From: Viridothelium virens
Lineage: Eukaryota; Ascomycota; Dothideomycetes; Trypetheliales; Trypetheliaceae
DNA: 64,000 nucleotides
Assembly: GCA_010094025.1 (NCBI GenBank)
Contig: ML991772.1
Span: forward strand, 186,001-250,000
Reading direction: 5' to 3'
Below are positions 35,876-45,990 of the stretch, piece after piece (the stretch's first letter is position 1; each line of letters begins with the position of its first letter). The notes below the pieces were generated by a model. The model saw only the letters and a list, made by a program, of their open reading frames with translations, searched no databases and was not told where the DNA came from. The position numbers and the translations under genes are program-made.

Positions 35876-37285
35876 TCACCGTCCTAAGACCCCCACCACA
35901 GCCCCAACCATAACAGCAGCCTCCCTCTCCCAACCAAGTCCCGCCCCCGTCCCTCCCCGCCCGCTCTTTCCGTCTCGCTTCACCGCCGCGCCCTCCGGCA
36001 ATTGATTCCCCCGACTCACACACTCTCTGATCGCCTCCCTCACTCTCTCCTTATTCGACCGTAGCGTGCGTGCCGAGACGCCCCCCCGGGCCATGATATC
36101 CTGCACTCGCGCCGACAGTGAGCCCGCGAGCGAGCGCCAGAAATAGGACGGCAGAGACGAGGTGTCGAGGTGGGTGAGGAGCGGGGCGAGGAAGTTGGCT
36201 GGCGGTGTTGGTAGGGTCGGGGCGCTGGGAGACTGCGTCTGAGTCTGTAGGAGGGGACGCGGCGGAGGAGTAATGGACCCGAGGAGGGTCTCGAGGGCGA
36301 CAATGTTTTGACAGCGAGCGGCGATTTCGAGGAGGGTGCGGTCGAGCGTCGGGAGTGTGGCGAGAGCGCGGGCAAGTGCTGCGAGGGAGGAGGTTAGGGC
36401 GGTTTGGAGATAAGATTGTAGGGCTGAGAGGAGTAGAGTCGGTTCGAAGGATGAAGACTGCGGTTTGACCGGGGAGAGGAGGTAGAGGGTGGTGAGTGCG
36501 GAGGTAGCGCGCGACTTGGTGTCCTCGCTTTGGGCATAGGTGGAGGACTGGGCCGTGTTCGACGTGTTGCTACTAGTCTGACTAGACGCAAGAAGGGATG
36601 ACATGGAAAACTCTCGGATGACCTGTTGTGCCCGTGAGAGGATTGTACGCTCTGCATTGGCAACGATGTCGTTTTGGAGGGTCTGTATGACGTTGACACG
36701 GCCAAGACTCTCGCCTTCCTCCCCTTTGCCAGTAGCGGCGAATATTTGACGCAGCGAGATAAGACTATGCGATGCTCTGATCAAAGCTCTATGATCTTCT
36801 TTCTTGGATGCGCCCGAGCCGGTGCCCGTCATCTCGCTGACTTGCCATTCAAGCTGACGGCCCAGCAACAGACATCTGCTTACAGCTCTGCCTAACTTAA
36901 CAGTCTCACATAGCCTTTCTGCCGTTAAGCGTACTTCTTCAGCTGCCTTGTGCCTCTCAATGACCTCCTTTTCAAGCCGCTTATAGCTTTCTGTCAAGCT
37001 TGCAACCTGGCTTTCCGTCTCCTGCAGCAAACGAGTAGCTGAACTTGCATTTTGCTGTGTATATTCCAATAGTGGAAGCGCAGATTTTGTAGTTAAGTTA
37101 TCGATATGCGTGTCGATTTCTTGAACATCGAACAAAACCCTCGAGAGCGGAGTTGAGAGGTCTAGTGGCGTATCTGAAGGGTTGTTGGTAGCCAGAACTA
37201 GCGAATTAGCAAATGCGGCGGGGGAAAATTCCGGATCCAGGAATGCTTCATAGTCAATGTAGGACGGCTCATCCGCATCAGCCAT
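35876..37285 (-). CDS. COG5: Conserved oligomeric Golgi complex subunit 5
   Basis: Cog5 belongs to lobe B of the COG tether, which handles retrograde vesicles at the Golgi. The single exon encodes 469 residues. The N-terminus YIDYEAFLDPEFSPAAFANS and the following LSRVLFDVQEIDTHIDNL match the start of Cog5, followed by a long helical, coiled-coil region (about 45-125: LLQETESQVASLTESYKRLE, CETVKLGRAVSRCLLLGRQL). The C-terminal half is Ser/Thr/Pro- and Ala-rich with less conservation and ends in a hydrophobic segment VMVGAVVGVLGR. Strong GC bias toward the 3' end creates many spurious antisense frames. The start is 340 bp from the divergent ureidoglycolate lyase gene. Confidence 0.88.
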   Translation of the reverse strand: MADADEPSYIDYEAFLDPEFSPAAFANSLVLATNNPSDTPLDLSTPLSRVLFDVQEIDTHIDNLTTKSALPLLEYTQQNASSATRLLQETESQVASLTESYKRLEKEVIERHKAAEEVRLTAERLCETVKLGRAVSRCLLLGRQLEWQVSEMTGTGSGASKKEDHRALIRASHSLISLRQIFAATGKGEEGESLGRVNVIQTLQNDIVANAERTILSRAQQVIREFSMSSLLASSQTSSNTSNTAQSSTYAQSEDTKSRATSALTTLYLLSPVKPQSSSFEPTLLLSALQSYLQTALTSSLAALARALATLPTLDRTLLEIAARCQNIVALETLLGSITPPPRPLLQTQTQSPSAPTLPTPPANFLAPLLTHLDTSSLPSYFWRSLAGSLSARVQDIMARGGVSARTLRSNKERVREAIRECVSRGNQLPEGAAVKRDGKSGRGGTGAGLGWEREAAVMVGAVVGVLGR

Positions 37286-37625
37286 TGTCAGATTGTAAGG
37301 AGAAAACCAGTGGAGTCAGAGAGACAGAGTGTCGTGACGCTAGTCTTGCAGCCATTGGAAGGCGTTGATCCTCGTGTCATTGTGTGGTGGTGGTGGTGTG
37401 TTGACCGCTAATGCCAATGCGGACCGGGCCGCAGAGACCTTGCTGTCGATCTCATGTTTTGTCCTGTTTTCACCCCACCACCCCACTGTCCCACCTTCAC
37501 GTGTTCTGCTGCCCTGCGCTGACGAGTTTTCAAAGCGGCGAGGGCCTCCTGGTTTCTGGGATGGTCCTCTGCTCTCAATTTTTACGGAGATTCTGTGATC
37601 GAAACATTCCTAACTGATCTTCACC
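37286..37625. promoter_or_regulatory. Divergent promoter between COG5 and ureidoglycolate lyase
   Basis: 340 bp between two divergent ATGs; pyrimidine-rich toward 37500-37620 on the plus strand, as common before fungal starts. No clear TATA box. Confidence 0.45.
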
Positions 37626-38504
37626 ATGCCTCAAACCATAGCCGCTCCACAACTTCGTATTCCTGTTGAACCCCTCACTCAGTCCTCTTTTGCTCCGTTT
37701 GGGAATGTGATCGATGCCTCGAAGTCGGCTCCTCTACGAGACTCTTCCTCCATAACTGCAGTCTTAAAACCTACCTCAGCCAACCAAGGCACTGCAACCA
37801 AATACGCACACGTCACCCGCCTAACCAACTTCTACGACCGTTCCCGCAGCAAAACACCCTCTCAACCCAACATCAGCCTTTTCGTCTGCCAACCTCGGCA
37901 CCTCGACCCCTCTCCCACTGCCTCGACGCCAACCTCCCTCTTCAATGTCTCAATCCTCGAACGCCACCCCTTCACCAGCCAAACTTTCATCCCCCTCGGA
38001 ACCTCGTCCTCCTACCTTGTCATTGTCGCTCCCTCCCTCCCTGGCAGCACCCACACCAAAGCTCGCTCTGCGCTCTCTCCCTACCCAACAGACAAGCCCA
38101 AACCCACCCGCGCCCGCAGCATCCGCGAGCTCTTCTCCCTCGCACGCCCAGAGCCCTTCACGAACTCCGGAGCTCCTCCAGATACCCTATCGGCGGCGAT
38201 AGCAGGAGTACATGCGGCTCATCGGAAGCCGGCCGGTCCGGGCCTGCCGGATCTGGAGGGGATCAGGGCGTTTTGGGCGAGGGGGGATCAGGCGGTGACG
38301 TATGCGGCGGGGGTGTGGCATGCGCCAATGGCAGTGGTAGGAGACGGAGAGGCGGCGTTTGTGGTGGTTCAGAATGTGAGCGGAGTGGCGGAGGAGGATT
38401 GTCAGGAAGTGGTGCTAGAGGGGAGAGGGGAGGGAAGGGAGGGAGTGGCTGTGGAGTTGGAGGTTGGAGAAGAGGGGGAAGGAAGGATTAAGGCGAAGTT
38501 GTGA
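37626..38504 (+). CDS. DAL3: Ureidoglycolate lyase (allantoin catabolism)
   Basis: The enzyme splits ureidoglycolate into glyoxylate and urea, the last step of allantoin use as nitrogen source. The single exon encodes 292 residues. It starts IPVEPLTQSSFAPFGNVID, the conserved opening of the family, followed by NISLFVCQPRHLDP, FNVSILERHPFTSQTFIPLG (the metal-site region) and SYLVIVAPSLPG. The cupin-like second half has GIRAFWARGDQAVTYAAGVW HAPM and VVVQNVSGVAEEDCQEV. A Ser/Pro-rich insert of about 60 residues near 140-200 makes it longer than the yeast protein (about 195 residues). No other purine-degradation gene is in the window. Confidence 0.92.
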   Translation: MPQTIAAPQLRIPVEPLTQSSFAPFGNVIDASKSAPLRDSSSITAVLKPTSANQGTATKYAHVTRLTNFYDRSRSKTPSQPNISLFVCQPRHLDPSPTASTPTSLFNVSILERHPFTSQTFIPLGTSSSYLVIVAPSLPGSTHTKARSALSPYPTDKPKPTRARSIRELFSLARPEPFTNSGAPPDTLSAAIAGVHAAHRKPAGPGLPDLEGIRAFWARGDQAVTYAAGVWHAPMAVVGDGEAAFVVVQNVSGVAEEDCQEVVLEGRGEGREGVAVELEVGEEGEGRIKAKL

Positions 38505-38960
38505 GATGTGATCATAGACTTGTTTGGTGAGATTGAAGGGGATCGCAATTACATAGGTATCTTTCTAAAAATTTCGAAAATTTCCCTTTAGTTGTTAAAC
38601 TAAAGACTCACAACGTTTCGCAGACGGGTTTACATGCACTGCATGAAACACTTGCCCAACCAGGTGCAAAACAATGTCGTACTGTATCACCATGTCTAGA
38701 GCTTTACGCGAGACTTCACAAATTGAAGCGACATCTTGAGAGACACTGTTAATTTGGCGATAGACATTGAGGCTCGATTGACCGGTTGCCTGTAGATGAT
38801 CTATCACTTGCCAACCTAGCCTGCCACTCGCCGTCTCATTCTTGCAAATGTTTTTCCTGGTATGAACTTACCATTAATTTTGTTTTTGTATACAATAATC
38901 AATGGTGGTATCAATGGTAGTTCCAGGTCCGACCAAAGCCAGCTACCCCGGGTCCCACAG
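38505..38960. other. Convergent spacer, ureidoglycolate lyase and ASKHA-like gene
   Basis: About 455 bp. A 70-codon minus frame at 38595-38807 has no recognisable features and is probably not a gene. Confidence 0.4.
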
Positions 38961-40117
38961 CTATAACTCAATTTTCGATTTATCAGCACCCTTCACCGTC
39001 ATTCGTATCTCATCGCATCGTTTCGGCTCGCGACAATTCCAGGGCACTTCCTGCCTGACTCTAGCGTACATTGCCGCTCCCACACTCGCAGCCCAGGTCG
39101 GGTCAACAGCTGCACTGACCTGCATGTCTTCGACTCTGCTCATTGCTAGCGCACCTTTAAGCGCGTCCTGGAACTCCTGCATACCCGCATTCTCCCCCAT
39201 CAGCACCAAAGCGCTGATTTTCCTGCTCTTGGCTTCCAACTCTTGCACAAATGATCTCACCCTCATCCCCACATCCCGCCAATATCCATCTTCCTCCTTC
39301 TCGTCAATCTTCCTCTTCTCTTTCCACCCCAGGTCCGGCCATACAGCATGCCAGTCCCCTGTCGTCTCAAACGCATATCCCACCCTTGCTATCGCGGCTC
39401 CCAGCGTCTCATTCGTGTACGTCACGCCCAGCACCGTCTCCAGCGGGATCTCGCCCTCCTCCGCCTCCTCCCAGCACGCGTACGGGTCTCTCCACTGCTT
39501 GCAGAGCCCCCTTCCGTTTCCAGCGTACGCGGCGTTCAGCGCATACAGCATCGTAGGGTACGGCAGGGGGTACTCCAGCCACGATCGCAAGCCCGAATAT
39601 TCGATCGCGTCCTGCACGTCTTCGCGGGTCAGACCGGGGAATTGTGGGGTCGTCACCACGACGCGATCGAGGGACGAAGAGAGGTGGGCTTCAGTGGAAG
39701 CATGGAGGGTGGAGAGGAGAGTGCTGAGGATGCCGACGGCAGGAGTGGCGGGGCGCCCAAGGCGCTTGTTGAGGCGGCGGCGAATGCGAGAGACGAAGTT
39801 GGAAGATGGGGAGTGGGTGGTGAGGGAAAGTTTTGTCAAGAGTGCGGTATACTCGGAAGTTGCGGGTGCCAAAGCGATGTGGTCAATCGTGCCATTGTGA
39901 TGCTCCACTGAAGCTGTTCTAGCCAGATATCAGTGATCTATGGATCGTAGAGATTTCAAAGTGCTGACCCGTATGATATTGTTAATTCAAAACCTACGCC
40001 TGGAGCTTCTCGGACTGATGCTGGAAGACAGGACTCGCATCGTGGGAGGGGGCAATCATATGCGATCACGAACGCTGTCAAACAAAAGGCTGTAAGAATA
40101 TGTGGTATCGATTTCAT
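38961..40117 (-). CDS. Secretory-pathway ASKHA/Hsp70-like protein of unknown function, ends in KIEL
   Basis: Two exons (39969-40117 and 38961-39918, intron of 50 bp) give 368 residues in frame. Exon 1 supplies a signal peptide (MKSIPHILTAFCLTAFVIA) and a short Cys-rich stretch DCPLPRCESC. Splicing creates GVGFELTISYGTASVEHHNG, which resembles the phosphate-1 loop of Hsp70/actin-type ATPases (IGIDLGTTYSCVAV). Later segments such as VVVTTPQFPGLTREDVQDAI and VLGVTYTNETLGAAI, and SALVLMGENAGMQEFQ, sit where Hsp70 has its second phosphate loop and adenosine motif, but the key Gly/Thr residues are poorly kept. The last four residues, KIEL, look like a variant of KDEL/HDEL. I do not recognise a named family; ATP binding is uncertain. 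Confidence 0.6.
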
Positions 40118-40918
40118 GGTGTATGCTTGTTCATGGTAAATTATTCACTAAACCGCCACACTATCTTGGCGCCGGCGAACTTTTGAGGCATCTCTTATGT
40201 CTGCCTGATCGATGCAGGTGTTAAGTTGCTGGAGATCTCCCGTTGTTGTGACTCGTTTGTGTCTCGGTTGTCATTTGGTGACTTGTAACGTCAGTGCTGT
40301 CTTGGCGACGGCTGTGCTCGTTGTTTTTAGGTTGATCATGACCCCTACCACCACTACCTACTACCTCGCCCCTACCATATAATAACCTATACAAGTAGCG
40401 CTCAAAGCGAAAGGAGACAGGTAGCTACAGGGATGCCCTTGCTATGAGAAGCCCCATTGACACCGAGCTGCTGGTAACCAACACGCCCAACTCTTTCCAC
40501 TTCACGTCGGTTAAGTCCAACATGTTTCAAACTGAGAAATCTTTCCATATTCGTCTGCACTATAGCGGTTTTCGTCATGTCCGTGAATAGGAGTGGCAAA
40601 TGCGCCCTACTCCAATATCAAAGTTTAGGGCTGATAATCTTCGCGCTCACGGCTCGAAGAGGCTGAAATATGGTACTAGATATATACGGCTACAAAACAC
40701 CGCCATCTACTATTTGAAGCTCTTTACGAGTTACACAAAAACTTCACACGAGTACGTATTGATCATCTTCTCCATCATTGAATCTTTCTTCAAATCAGTC
40801 GTTTCCACCCTTTACACCACCAGTAGTGTGACTTATCTCCTTCAATCGACGGGCCAAATCTTATTATTCATATAATCTTCTTAAAGACGCTCAAAGAATC
40901 TTTACACTCTAATCTACG
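40118..40918. other. Divergent upstream region, ASKHA-like and metalloprotease genes
   Basis: About 800 bp between two divergent starts of secreted proteins. The 150 bp before 40919 is pyrimidine-rich. A 91-codon plus frame at 40600-40875 is not supported as a gene. Confidence 0.4.
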
Positions 40919-42370
40919 ATGAATTTCCGTTTTAATCTATCACTCTTCATATCGGGATTTTTTGCCTCAACCATACTCGCAGCTCCCCAAGAGAGAGGAA
41001 GCAGCCTGTTAAAGCGTCAGGATCCAGATGCACCACTCAGTGGCACCAGTACCGGCCCAACTCCAACGCCCACCGTTAGCTCCGTAGTGAGTGCAGCAAC
41101 TCGCGAACCCTCCGATTCCCGGAAGCCTCCAGATGCTACAGTGACAGCAAACCGAGCGGCCATGACGCCCTATCTGTATGGTTGTGATTCTACACAGAAA
41201 CCCAAGGTAAACCAGGCATGGAATGAAGCCAGCATGCTGGCCGACGCACATGCGAAATGGAAGCCCCCTGGATGGTTTACCAGCGGCTCGTACCAGGCAG
41301 CGATGGACATGTATCTTGGTACGGATTCAAAGAATGACGATCCATGGTTTGGAACTGGCCCATTGAAGCAGAATATCAATCGCCAGCAAGGAATCCATAC
41401 TACTAACGAAGATTGGTCACCTTACTGGAGCTATGTATACATCTACTGCGACGAGAGCAAAGTTCCTGCAAAACCAAATAAACCCAAGGATGATGAATGC
41501 AGTCGTCCCAATACTCCTGGAAAGAAGGTCATGGCCTATACCTTCCCCGACGACGGCTCAATTTTTGGATGGAACGCCAAATACGTTGTGCTTTGTCCAC
41601 GATTTTTCGATGATGAAATCCTCACACTCGAACAGCAAACAAATAACGCGAAACAAGACAAGTCTATCCAGCAAGTTATGGATCCCTGGCGAAAGATTAA
41701 AGCTCGATCCCTTTTCCACGAAACCTACCACTGGGGCCCTGCAGAGGTCTCTGACCCAATTTGCAACAGGTCACCCGAAATCTATGATGCAGGAAAAGTG
41801 GCACAGCTCGCAAGCAGTGAGAATGTTGCCGGATCGAAAACCAATGCCGAATCTTGGGCGCAGGCTGCCATGGCTTGCTACGTGATGCAAACCTTCAATT
41901 TGAAGACACCACCAGTCCCGCAAAGTCAGGCATCCCTAGCCATACAGATGGCGGTGGGGAATGTTACCGACGACATAGAAGAGAAATTCTTTGATACCGC
42001 ACCCGACTGGTTCGATTCGCCAGTTGCTCTTGATGCGAATGCGTATGCTCCTTCCGGTGTTGACACGCTTGATGTCGGAGGTAGTACTACAAGTACGATG
42101 TCGGCGACTTCGTCCTCCAGTTCCACAATGCCGTCGACGGAAACTCCACCTCCTACGTCAACTTCATCGTCGTCCTCATCGTCCAGTGTGGCTCCGCCAA
42201 CCTCCACGTCGACGCCGGATATGTCCTCGTCACAGTGTACCACGTGTACAAACAATTTAGGCGCGAGCAATTGTAGTGCAGATGACGACCAATGTTTGGT
42301 GGATCAATGCAAAAACGACACAAATTGCCAGCAGTGTGGAATCAACTGCGATCAATATGCGAACTTATAG
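40919..42370 (+). CDS. Secreted aspzincin/M35-like metalloprotease with Cys-rich C-terminal module
   Basis: A zinc endopeptidase-like protein of 483 residues in one exon. It starts with a signal peptide (LFISGFFASTILAAPQ) and a dibasic LLKRQ site typical of Kex2 processing. The core has ARSLFHETYHWGP with the HExxH zinc motif and then EIYDAGKVAQLASSEN and KTNAESWAQAAMACYVMQTF, the order seen in fungal deuterolysin-like M35 relatives, where a downstream Asp gives the third ligand. After about residue 385 a Ser/Thr/Pro-rich linker of roughly 55 residues leads to a compact module with about ten Cys (QCTTCTNNLGASNCSADDDQ, then CLVDQCKNDTNCQQCGINC). That module may bind a wall polymer, but I do not recognise it. 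No GPI signal is seen. Confidence 0.78.
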   Translation: MNFRFNLSLFISGFFASTILAAPQERGSSLLKRQDPDAPLSGTSTGPTPTPTVSSVVSAATREPSDSRKPPDATVTANRAAMTPYLYGCDSTQKPKVNQAWNEASMLADAHAKWKPPGWFTSGSYQAAMDMYLGTDSKNDDPWFGTGPLKQNINRQQGIHTTNEDWSPYWSYVYIYCDESKVPAKPNKPKDDECSRPNTPGKKVMAYTFPDDGSIFGWNAKYVVLCPRFFDDEILTLEQQTNNAKQDKSIQQVMDPWRKIKARSLFHETYHWGPAEVSDPICNRSPEIYDAGKVAQLASSENVAGSKTNAESWAQAAMACYVMQTFNLKTPPVPQSQASLAIQMAVGNVTDDIEEKFFDTAPDWFDSPVALDANAYAPSGVDTLDVGGSTTSTMSATSSSSSTMPSTETPPPTSTSSSSSSSSVAPPTSTSTPDMSSSQCTTCTNNLGASNCSADDDQCLVDQCKNDTNCQQCGINCDQYANL

Positions 42371-42942
42371 AGTCTGAAGTGCTTGTAAGGTTGAAATTAG
42401 ATAGATTTCAATGACAATGGATTCTGATCTACCGAGACCTTGGAGCCCTTTGAGAGGGTGGATAGATATCGCATATCTCTACTAAGAGTGACAAAAACAG
42501 CCAAACTAAGACCCATCGTCCTCGCCAAATCGGTAAGTCTCTGTGTATTTGATCCAAAACTGTTCTTCAATTGGCACATAGTTAACTACAAGCTGATCGA
42601 TAGTGCCCTACAAGAAATGGCCAGAATCTGGCCCCCGTACGTCGGGAATTTAATTGGTCCGGACACATATGTCCTGTTGCAGGCGAGCTTGCATTGCCAG
42701 CTTATCAAAGTCCCCGCGACTGGACGAATGGATCACTTCAGCAAAATCCTCTACCGGGTCAGTGTTGCAGTTGTCGAAGCACCGGGTTGGCAGTGCATGA
42801 TACCCTCTAAATTGCTGAACAAGACCTGGAAGGTACATCATGCGTGAAGCAAAATACCACCCAAGACGTCTAAAAGTACATGAGTGCCGTACATGGATAT
42901 AGTAGAGATCGTAATGGTCCGTGGGAGCCGCAACGTCTAGTG
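42371..42942. other. Convergent spacer, metalloprotease and FKBP-STIMATE gene
   Basis: About 570 bp; a 135-codon plus frame at 42440-42847 has no family resemblance. No gene is supported. Confidence 0.4.
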
Positions 42943-44700
42943 TCACCTTTCATTCTCTTGTGGCAACGGAGTAGGGTTTACCTCCTTCAGTGGTTCCTCC
43001 TCCGAGTGGGCTAGCACTCCATTTTTTCTTGCCTCATCTCCACGCTCTTCCTCCTCTTCATCTATAAGAGCATTCTCGTCTTCAGCGATCAATCTTCCTC
43101 TTTCATCGTTGTCTTCCGTAGGATCAGTACCCTCTCCACTTTGTCCTTCCTGTCCCTGGTTTCCTGACTGCTCCTTGATGAAGCTGTCGACAATGTAATA
43201 TTGAATTGCATTCATGACCAACGGGAATATGAACATCACGAAAACAATTTGGATGGCGGTGTTGCCTTCGGTCCACTTTAGTGCCCAGTCACCGACCCAG
43301 GGAAGCCATGGTAGCATCTGGAAGAGAACATAGACACAGAATTTCATGCCTAAGAGGCCAAGAAAGTAAATGAAGGATTGTTTGATATACCACGACCAAT
43401 GAGGGGGGTCGCCATAGTACCCAGACTTGAGAGATCCCGGCGGTTTGGCAAGAGGTGTGAGCGAGAATGCATAGTGTAGAAGGCGAAGCAGAAGTACTAA
43501 CACAGGTATTCCAAAGGTGGTCTGGTCGATTAATAGTCAGTCAATCAAAAGGTTACCTACCCAGAACAATTCGACTTACATCGATGGCGAGATTCAAAAG
43601 ATAGAACGAGCACGGATTCGGTTGACGGCCACTCGCATCCTGTGCACTAGCGGCACCCAGAGTCGTCGTCTTCGTACTCTGCACATCAAAAGTTCCACTT
43701 CCCAACATACTCATGGCCAGGTTCAGAAGGTGGAGCAATGCACTGCCGAGGACTTGTTTCGAAGCGTCAAAGAACCAGATGAGCAGAGGCCGCCGTGGCC
43801 TTTCGCGGTATCGTTTCCAGACCAGAGAAAGCACGGCTAGAAGGCCAAGTGCGGCCTGAACGAAGAGGGCAAAGGGCCCGAGCAGATGACATTCGCCGTC
43901 ATCTTCGGAAGCTTCTTCGGAAAGAGGACCTTCTGGGGAACCAGACTCAGCTGCGGCAGGGGATGTGGGGGTTGTCGTGGGAGATATGGTAGCGATTGTT
44001 GCAAACGCTTCTTCGTCTTCTTCCGTGACAGTAGGTGGAAGGACTGTGTCGGAGTCTGAGAGGGTTGTGGGTTGTGGTTCAGCAGACTGGCTGGTGCTTT
44101 CGGTGGCAAGTAGTTCAGGAGGTGAGGACGGCTCTGGTTCGACACCGTAGATGCCTGTAAGTTCGGTATCAAATACTATTCCAATCGTCCATTAGCTTTC
44201 CATTTCCGTACACCGAGCCCTATCGAGCATAACCCACGGCAGGAGAACGTACCAAGCGTAGCTCCTCCTGGTATTGCAGTGCCCGCACCCGCATCGCCAT
44301 AAGCCAATGTAGGAGGTATTGTAAGTCGTCTCTTCTCTCCTATACACATATCTTGAAGTCCCTCATCCCAGCCTTGAATTACCTGCCTAAGACCCAGCAC
44401 GAACTGAAAAGGCTCTCCCCTGTCGTAACTCGAGTCAAACTGTTTTCCGTTTGAGGCCAGTGTACCACGGTAGTGGACGAACACCGTATCACCAGTCCTT
44501 GTTTTGCGGGAACATTGCAAGGTGTATGTGGAGTTGATAATGAGGCCATCTTCAAGAGTCTTGATGGAAGGACTGCCAGCGGAAACCCCGCCAACTGCAG
44601 GGTCATTAAGACCATAGGCTAATCCGATGGGTAGAACTATTGCAGAGAGGCAGGCTATCAGAGAAACTAGCAGCGCAGTAACTCGTACTGGTGACCGCAT
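42943..44700 (-). CDS. Fusion of a luminal FKBP prolyl isomerase and a STIMATE/YPL162C-type membrane protein
   Basis: Three exons (44253-44700, 43580-44175, 42943-43521; introns 77 and 58 bp) join with phases 1 and 0 to give 540 residues. Exon 1 has a signal peptide ([20 protein letters not shown]) and an FKBP domain: [40 protein letters not shown] and [20 protein letters not shown]. Its last strand, [13 protein letters not shown], lies in exon 2, which runs on in the same frame through a Ser/Thr/Pro linker into [40 protein letters not shown] and [19 protein letters not shown]. That is the start of the STIMATE family (yeast YPL162C, human STIMATE/TMEM110). Exon 3 adds [20 protein letters not shown], more helices and an acidic tail. 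No stop or in-frame Met lies between the two parts. The FKBP should face the lumen, linked to an ER- or vacuole-type membrane domain. Confidence 0.85.
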
Positions 44701-45990
44701 CGGTAACGTCCGAAACCTCTGTGCAGAGGGTAATGAAGCACCCCAAAGTACTGGCTTGTCCTAGGAGCGACCGTTTAGGAATTTAGAGTTGAAGACCCAA
44801 AGGAATTTTACTCATACACGCCTTAAGATAGTAGGCTAGGCGTAGAAAAGACGGTCCGCGGGGAACACGGTTGACGAGACGAGAGGTGGGGTTCTTAAGG
44901 GTCGACGGAGGGTGGGATCACAAGACGGTGAATGGGTCGGGCGTTGCAAGGGGTAGAGGACGATGGAGCGCTTTTCAAAGAATCATTAGGGAGAGGTCAG
45001 CTCAAGATCCGGTAAGTGTAGAACCAACAGGTAGTAGGGGCCAAAGGCGAGGTCTCAAAGTTGTCACAGTTGCCACGCCCAAGTGGCGGTGCTTGATACC
45101 GGCGAACATGAGAGTGGCCCAAACAGTCTGGGTGTGTCCCTATCGTATCCTACTAGTACTCCACAACACCTCGCAAGTTTCCCTCCATTTCAACGGATTA
45201 CTTCGTTCAGGAGCTTGTATGCAGCTCGGAAAAGACCATTTCAGATCCCCCACGGATAGTAAATTCAGTTTCCATGATGAATGTTGAGATCCACGCACCC
45301 CTTCATGAACCTTGTTTATCACGATTCTATACAGAAAGGTACCTTTAACAAGCAAACCGGCGTTGCGCCGAAGCTAGAAGTACTACCCCCGAACCAGAGA
45401 GCAATACCCGGCATCCAGGTTGGTGGTTCATCAGTCACGCCTTAGGTAGCTTAGACACGTTGTCAGCATTACTCTATGCCACGTTCGAGCTTCGCTATTA
45501 ATCTGTGCGAGCCCATGCTTGATTCCAGTCACCGCATCTCTGATTCTAACATACCGCAGGCTCAATTCTCTGTTTCCAAAAGATTCACCTCTTCCCTAAC
45601 TTTGTCGATTATCAGGACGGAAAAGTTCTTGCAGGTCATCGATAGCATCCTTAAGCTTGTTCCACATGTGCGATCTTATGGATACCTAACCAGGCCTCTG
45701 AGCATACCCTTTTGTCGTCTTCTACTTCCACAAGTAGCAGGACTGATTGATGCGCCAGAATTTTGCCTGGTTCACTCAGCTAGCGCAGACAGAAAAGTTG
45801 GAACTTTATCCCTGTGCAGTCATTGGCCGTGTATGCCTATAATGGGCGTTTCGCTAAGCCCCTACAGGTGTGCGAATGCCACTCGCAGAACACTCTCTCG
45901 GCTAGAGTTATGCCTTGAGAGCTATCAAATCAAACTATGACCACAATCAGAAGATACCTGCTCATCAATCCTAATGGCCCTTTTCATGGC
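44701..45990. other. Intergenic region, FKBP-STIMATE to DHA1 transporter
   Basis: About 1.3 kb. The largest frames are a 138-codon plus frame at 44871-45287 and a 154-codon plus frame at 45476-45940; neither resembles a family or has good context, so I leave both out. Confidence 0.4.

Noticed and set aside
38902-39911. Long plus-strand frames opposite the ASKHA-like gene
   Set aside because: Antisense shadows of a GC-rich exon; the minus frame has signal peptide, splice fit and family-like motifs.
45476-45940. 154-codon plus-strand frame
   Set aside because: No recognisable motif, no signal peptide or domain, and no supporting context; left as possible orphan only.
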